From the IMG/VR virus record IMGVR_UViG_3300034200_000820, positions 1 through 20,988 of that record: a stretch of DNA of 20,988 nucleotides. One strand, given 5' to 3'. Under the pieces are notes generated by a model that was not told the origin of the DNA, did not search any database, and was given only the letters and a program-made list of their open reading frames with translations. Position numbers and translations under genes: made by a program. Source of the stretch: a virus. Shown here piece after piece: positions 20,066 to 20,988 of the stretch (positions are counted from its first letter, which is position 1; each line of letters starts with the position of its first letter).

Positions 20066-20078
20066 GGTTCAGCCCTCC
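20061..20078 (-). repeat. Repeated gene junction, copy 2
   Basis: This is identical over 18 bp to 19671-19688. It carries the TGA stop of the gene ending at 20069 and the GTG start at 20065. Confidence 0.88.
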
Positions 20079-20272
20079 ACGGCGACGAGTGCGCCGTTGA
20101 TGTTGACGATGTGACCCCACAATCCAAGCCGCCCGATGGCCTGTTCAATGTGCTCTTGACTGCGACGGGACGCGGCACGGTGAAGATTGGCTAACATCCG
20201 GGCGGCCATTGCAGGATTGAGGTGGGCGACGGCTTCGGCGCGGGTCGCTTCGCGGGTCTCGTTTCGGTTCAT
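20069..20272 (-). CDS. Small helical protein, first gene of the right-hand operon
   Basis: A 67-residue protein. ATG 20272 is chosen because it follows the repeated CGGAG leader; a longer frame starting at 20341 lacks such a site and would run through the promoter-like element. The sequence is helical and rich in Ala and Arg (NRNETREATRAEAVAHLNPA; MAARMLANLHRAASRRSQEH) and ends in a strand (GLWGHIVNINGALVAVEG). A DNA-binding or regulatory role would fit, but no domain is recognised. Confidence 0.75.
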   Translation of the reverse strand: MNRNETREATRAEAVAHLNPAMAARMLANLHRAASRRSQEHIEQAIGRLGLWGHIVNINGALVAVEG

Positions 20273-20292
20273 GTTCGTTTGCTCCGGTGTAG
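20270..20292 (-). promoter_or_regulatory. Repeated translation leader, copy 3
   Basis: This matches the copies at 18775-18797 and 19285-19307 at 21 of 23 positions, ending in the ATG at 20272. Only the A/C positions of the shared core differ. Confidence 0.83.
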
Positions 20293-20308
20293 GGGAAGGA
20301 ATCGACCT

Positions 20309-20330
20309 AGTAAGTATACATACCTTTACA
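20309..20330 (-). promoter_or_regulatory. Promoter-like element of the right-hand operon
   Basis: On the minus strand TGTAAAG, 8 bases, ACTTACT, the same arrangement as at 17594-17615. TATACT overlaps the second block and could be a -10, but no good -35 is found. It precedes the operon starting at 20272 by about 37 bp. Confidence 0.5.
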
Positions 20331-20384
20331 GAAGGGAACACAAGTTTTTCCGGTGCCGTAGAGCTACGCGGGGCGGGGTGCGGC

Positions 20385-20799
20385 TTGTGTCAGGCCGGTG
20401 TCCCGTTTGTGTCAGGGGGTCGGAAACGCTGACACAAAAAAAGTCTAATAAAAACAAGGGGTTACGGAAAGTTTGTGTCAGGTTTTGTGTGGGGAAAGTT
20501 TACATATGACACGGGATTTTAGGGGGTGGGGGGCGTGTAAGTTATTGATTTTTATTAGATAGTTATAGAATAAGTATATAGAAAAAAGAGAAAAAAAGAG
20601 CAAAACGGGAAAACGGACGGGCGGCAAATGTTTTAGATTGATTTTTTGCACTTGCCGCGCCCCTGCCTTGCTCCCCATTTTTGCACCACATTTCCCGCGC
20701 CCTGTTCCGTTTTTCCTGACACAGTGACACAAACCGGGTTTTTGCTTTGTAAATCAAGTACTTGCGTGTCCCGGCCAAAGAAATACGCTGACACAAGGC
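20385..20799. repeat. Dispersed iteron-like motif TTTGTGTCAGG / CCTGACACAAA
   Basis: Sites with the core TGTGTCA or TGACACA lie at 20385-20394, 20406-20416, 20429-20438 (inverted), 20472-20482, 20715-20723 and 20724-20734 (both inverted) and 20788-20799 (inverted), with weaker copies at 20484 and 20505. Left of the AT tract most point right; right of it all point left. The TGACA core resembles that of many plasmid iterons. Confidence 0.85.
20536..20604. other. AT-rich tract between the iteron-like sites
   Basis: About 69 bp of very AT-rich DNA (TAAGTTATTGATTTTTATT at its start, then an A/G-rich run) in otherwise GC-rich surroundings. This is the type of easily melted segment expected as a DNA unwinding element. 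Confidence 0.6.
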
Positions 20800-20806
20800 C
20801 GGGACA
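20767..20806. repeat. 10-bp perfect inverted repeat with an iteron in the loop
   Basis: TGTCCCGGCC (20767-20776) and GGCCGGGACA (20797-20806) are perfect inverted copies 20 bases apart. The loop carries one CTGACACAA motif. It could form a cruciform or be a dimer-binding site. Confidence 0.85.
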
Positions 20807-20847
20807 AGGTCGGAACAGGGGTGGAATCGATCGAAACCGCGCCCCGC

Positions 20848-20942
20848 CTGACCCGCTACGCCTTGCCTGACCCGCTACGCCTTGCCTGACCCGCTACGCC
20901 TTGCCTGACCCGCTACGCCTTGCCTGACCCGCTACGCCTTGC
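20848..20942. repeat. 19-bp tandem repeat, five perfect copies
   Basis: The unit CTGACCCGCTACGCCTTGC is repeated five times without a mismatch (20848-20866, 20867-20885, 20886-20904, 20905-20923, 20924-20942). It is GC-rich, with no gene over it. Short spacer-free units exclude a CRISPR array. Confidence 0.97.
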
Positions 20943-20988
20943 CGCATCCCGTCGCACCCTACCCCGCATTGCCGCGCCCGTTGCCCGG

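Larger units (their letters stand above)
20342..20988. other. Repeat-rich non-coding region, candidate origin or control region
   Basis: No convincing gene is present on either strand in this 647-bp stretch; the short open frames are low-complexity. It contains about eight TTTGTGTCAGG-like motifs, an AT-rich tract at 20536-20600, a purine-rich A tract (20581-20604), a 10-bp inverted repeat (20767-20806), and five 19-bp tandem repeats. Repeats flanking an AT-rich tract are the classical layout of an iteron-controlled replication origin. Whether replication starts here cannot be decided from sequence alone. Confidence 0.68.

Noticed and set aside
20187-20509. Plus-strand open frames at the edge of the right-hand operon
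   Set aside because: They cross the minus-strand leader, promoter-like element and iterons, and the predicted proteins are low complexity.
20478-20870. Short open frames on both strands in the AT-rich region
   Set aside because: They are made of homopolymer-like and repeat sequence with no start signals; a regulatory role for the DNA explains the region better.
20848-20942. CRISPR array or coding repeats
   Set aside because: 19-bp units with no spacers; no ribosome site or conserved frame covers them.

Overview
The window looks like the replication and early accessory part of a tailed bacteriophage, or of a phage-plasmid. I count 41 genes and every one lies on the minus strand, so transcription runs from right to left. 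Many gene junctions are 1 to 8 base overlaps of the ATGA, GTGA or TGATG kind. The content is typical of phage: a family A DNA polymerase, a SNF2-type helicase, an AEP-type primase fused to a DUF927 region, three PD-(D/E)XK nucleases, DUF3310, and many small proteins known mainly from phages and plasmids. No structural, lysis or integrase genes and no tRNAs are visible. Strong AGGAGG-type ribosome sites and moderately high GC suggest a Gram-negative, probably proteobacterial host. That is an inference.

Layout in the direction of transcription. (1) 20988-20273 has no convincing gene. It holds a five-copy 19-bp tandem repeat, about eight copies of a TTTGTGTCAGG-like motif in both orientations around a strongly AT-rich tract, and a 10-bp inverted repeat. 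It is a good candidate for an origin or master control region. (2) 20272-17884 is an operon of six small accessory genes, three of which share the same leader. It ends in a rho-independent terminator at 17838-17865. (3) 17837-17568 is gene-free, with a second repeat system: 20-bp iteron-like repeats beside an AT tract, and a promoter-like element. (4) 17567-15443 is a chain of nine very small genes. Three of them are shorter than 60 codons and are recognised mainly by their overlaps and content. (5) 15436-15408 is a near-consensus sigma70 promoter. It appears to drive a long operon from 15387 to 1799, which ends in a strong terminator at 1754-1781. This operon carries VRR-NUC, HTH-DUF3310, a methyltransferase, two glycosyltransferase genes (one a three-domain fusion), small proteins, a GNAT enzyme, the DNA polymerase, two further nucleases, the helicase, an SSB-like protein and an HTH regulator. 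(6) The primase gene starts just beyond that terminator and runs off the left edge.

Together the core genes could form an almost self-sufficient replisome: primase, helicase, polymerase with proofreading domain, a possible SSB, and nucleases. Wedged into it is a methyltransferase and glycosyltransferase cassette that may modify host surface sugars or phage DNA. The most notable points are the two different iteron-like regions, an element shared at three operon heads, the repeated leader and junction sequences, the TPR/GT-B/GT-A fusion, and leucine at the polymerase position equivalent to E. coli Pol I Phe762.
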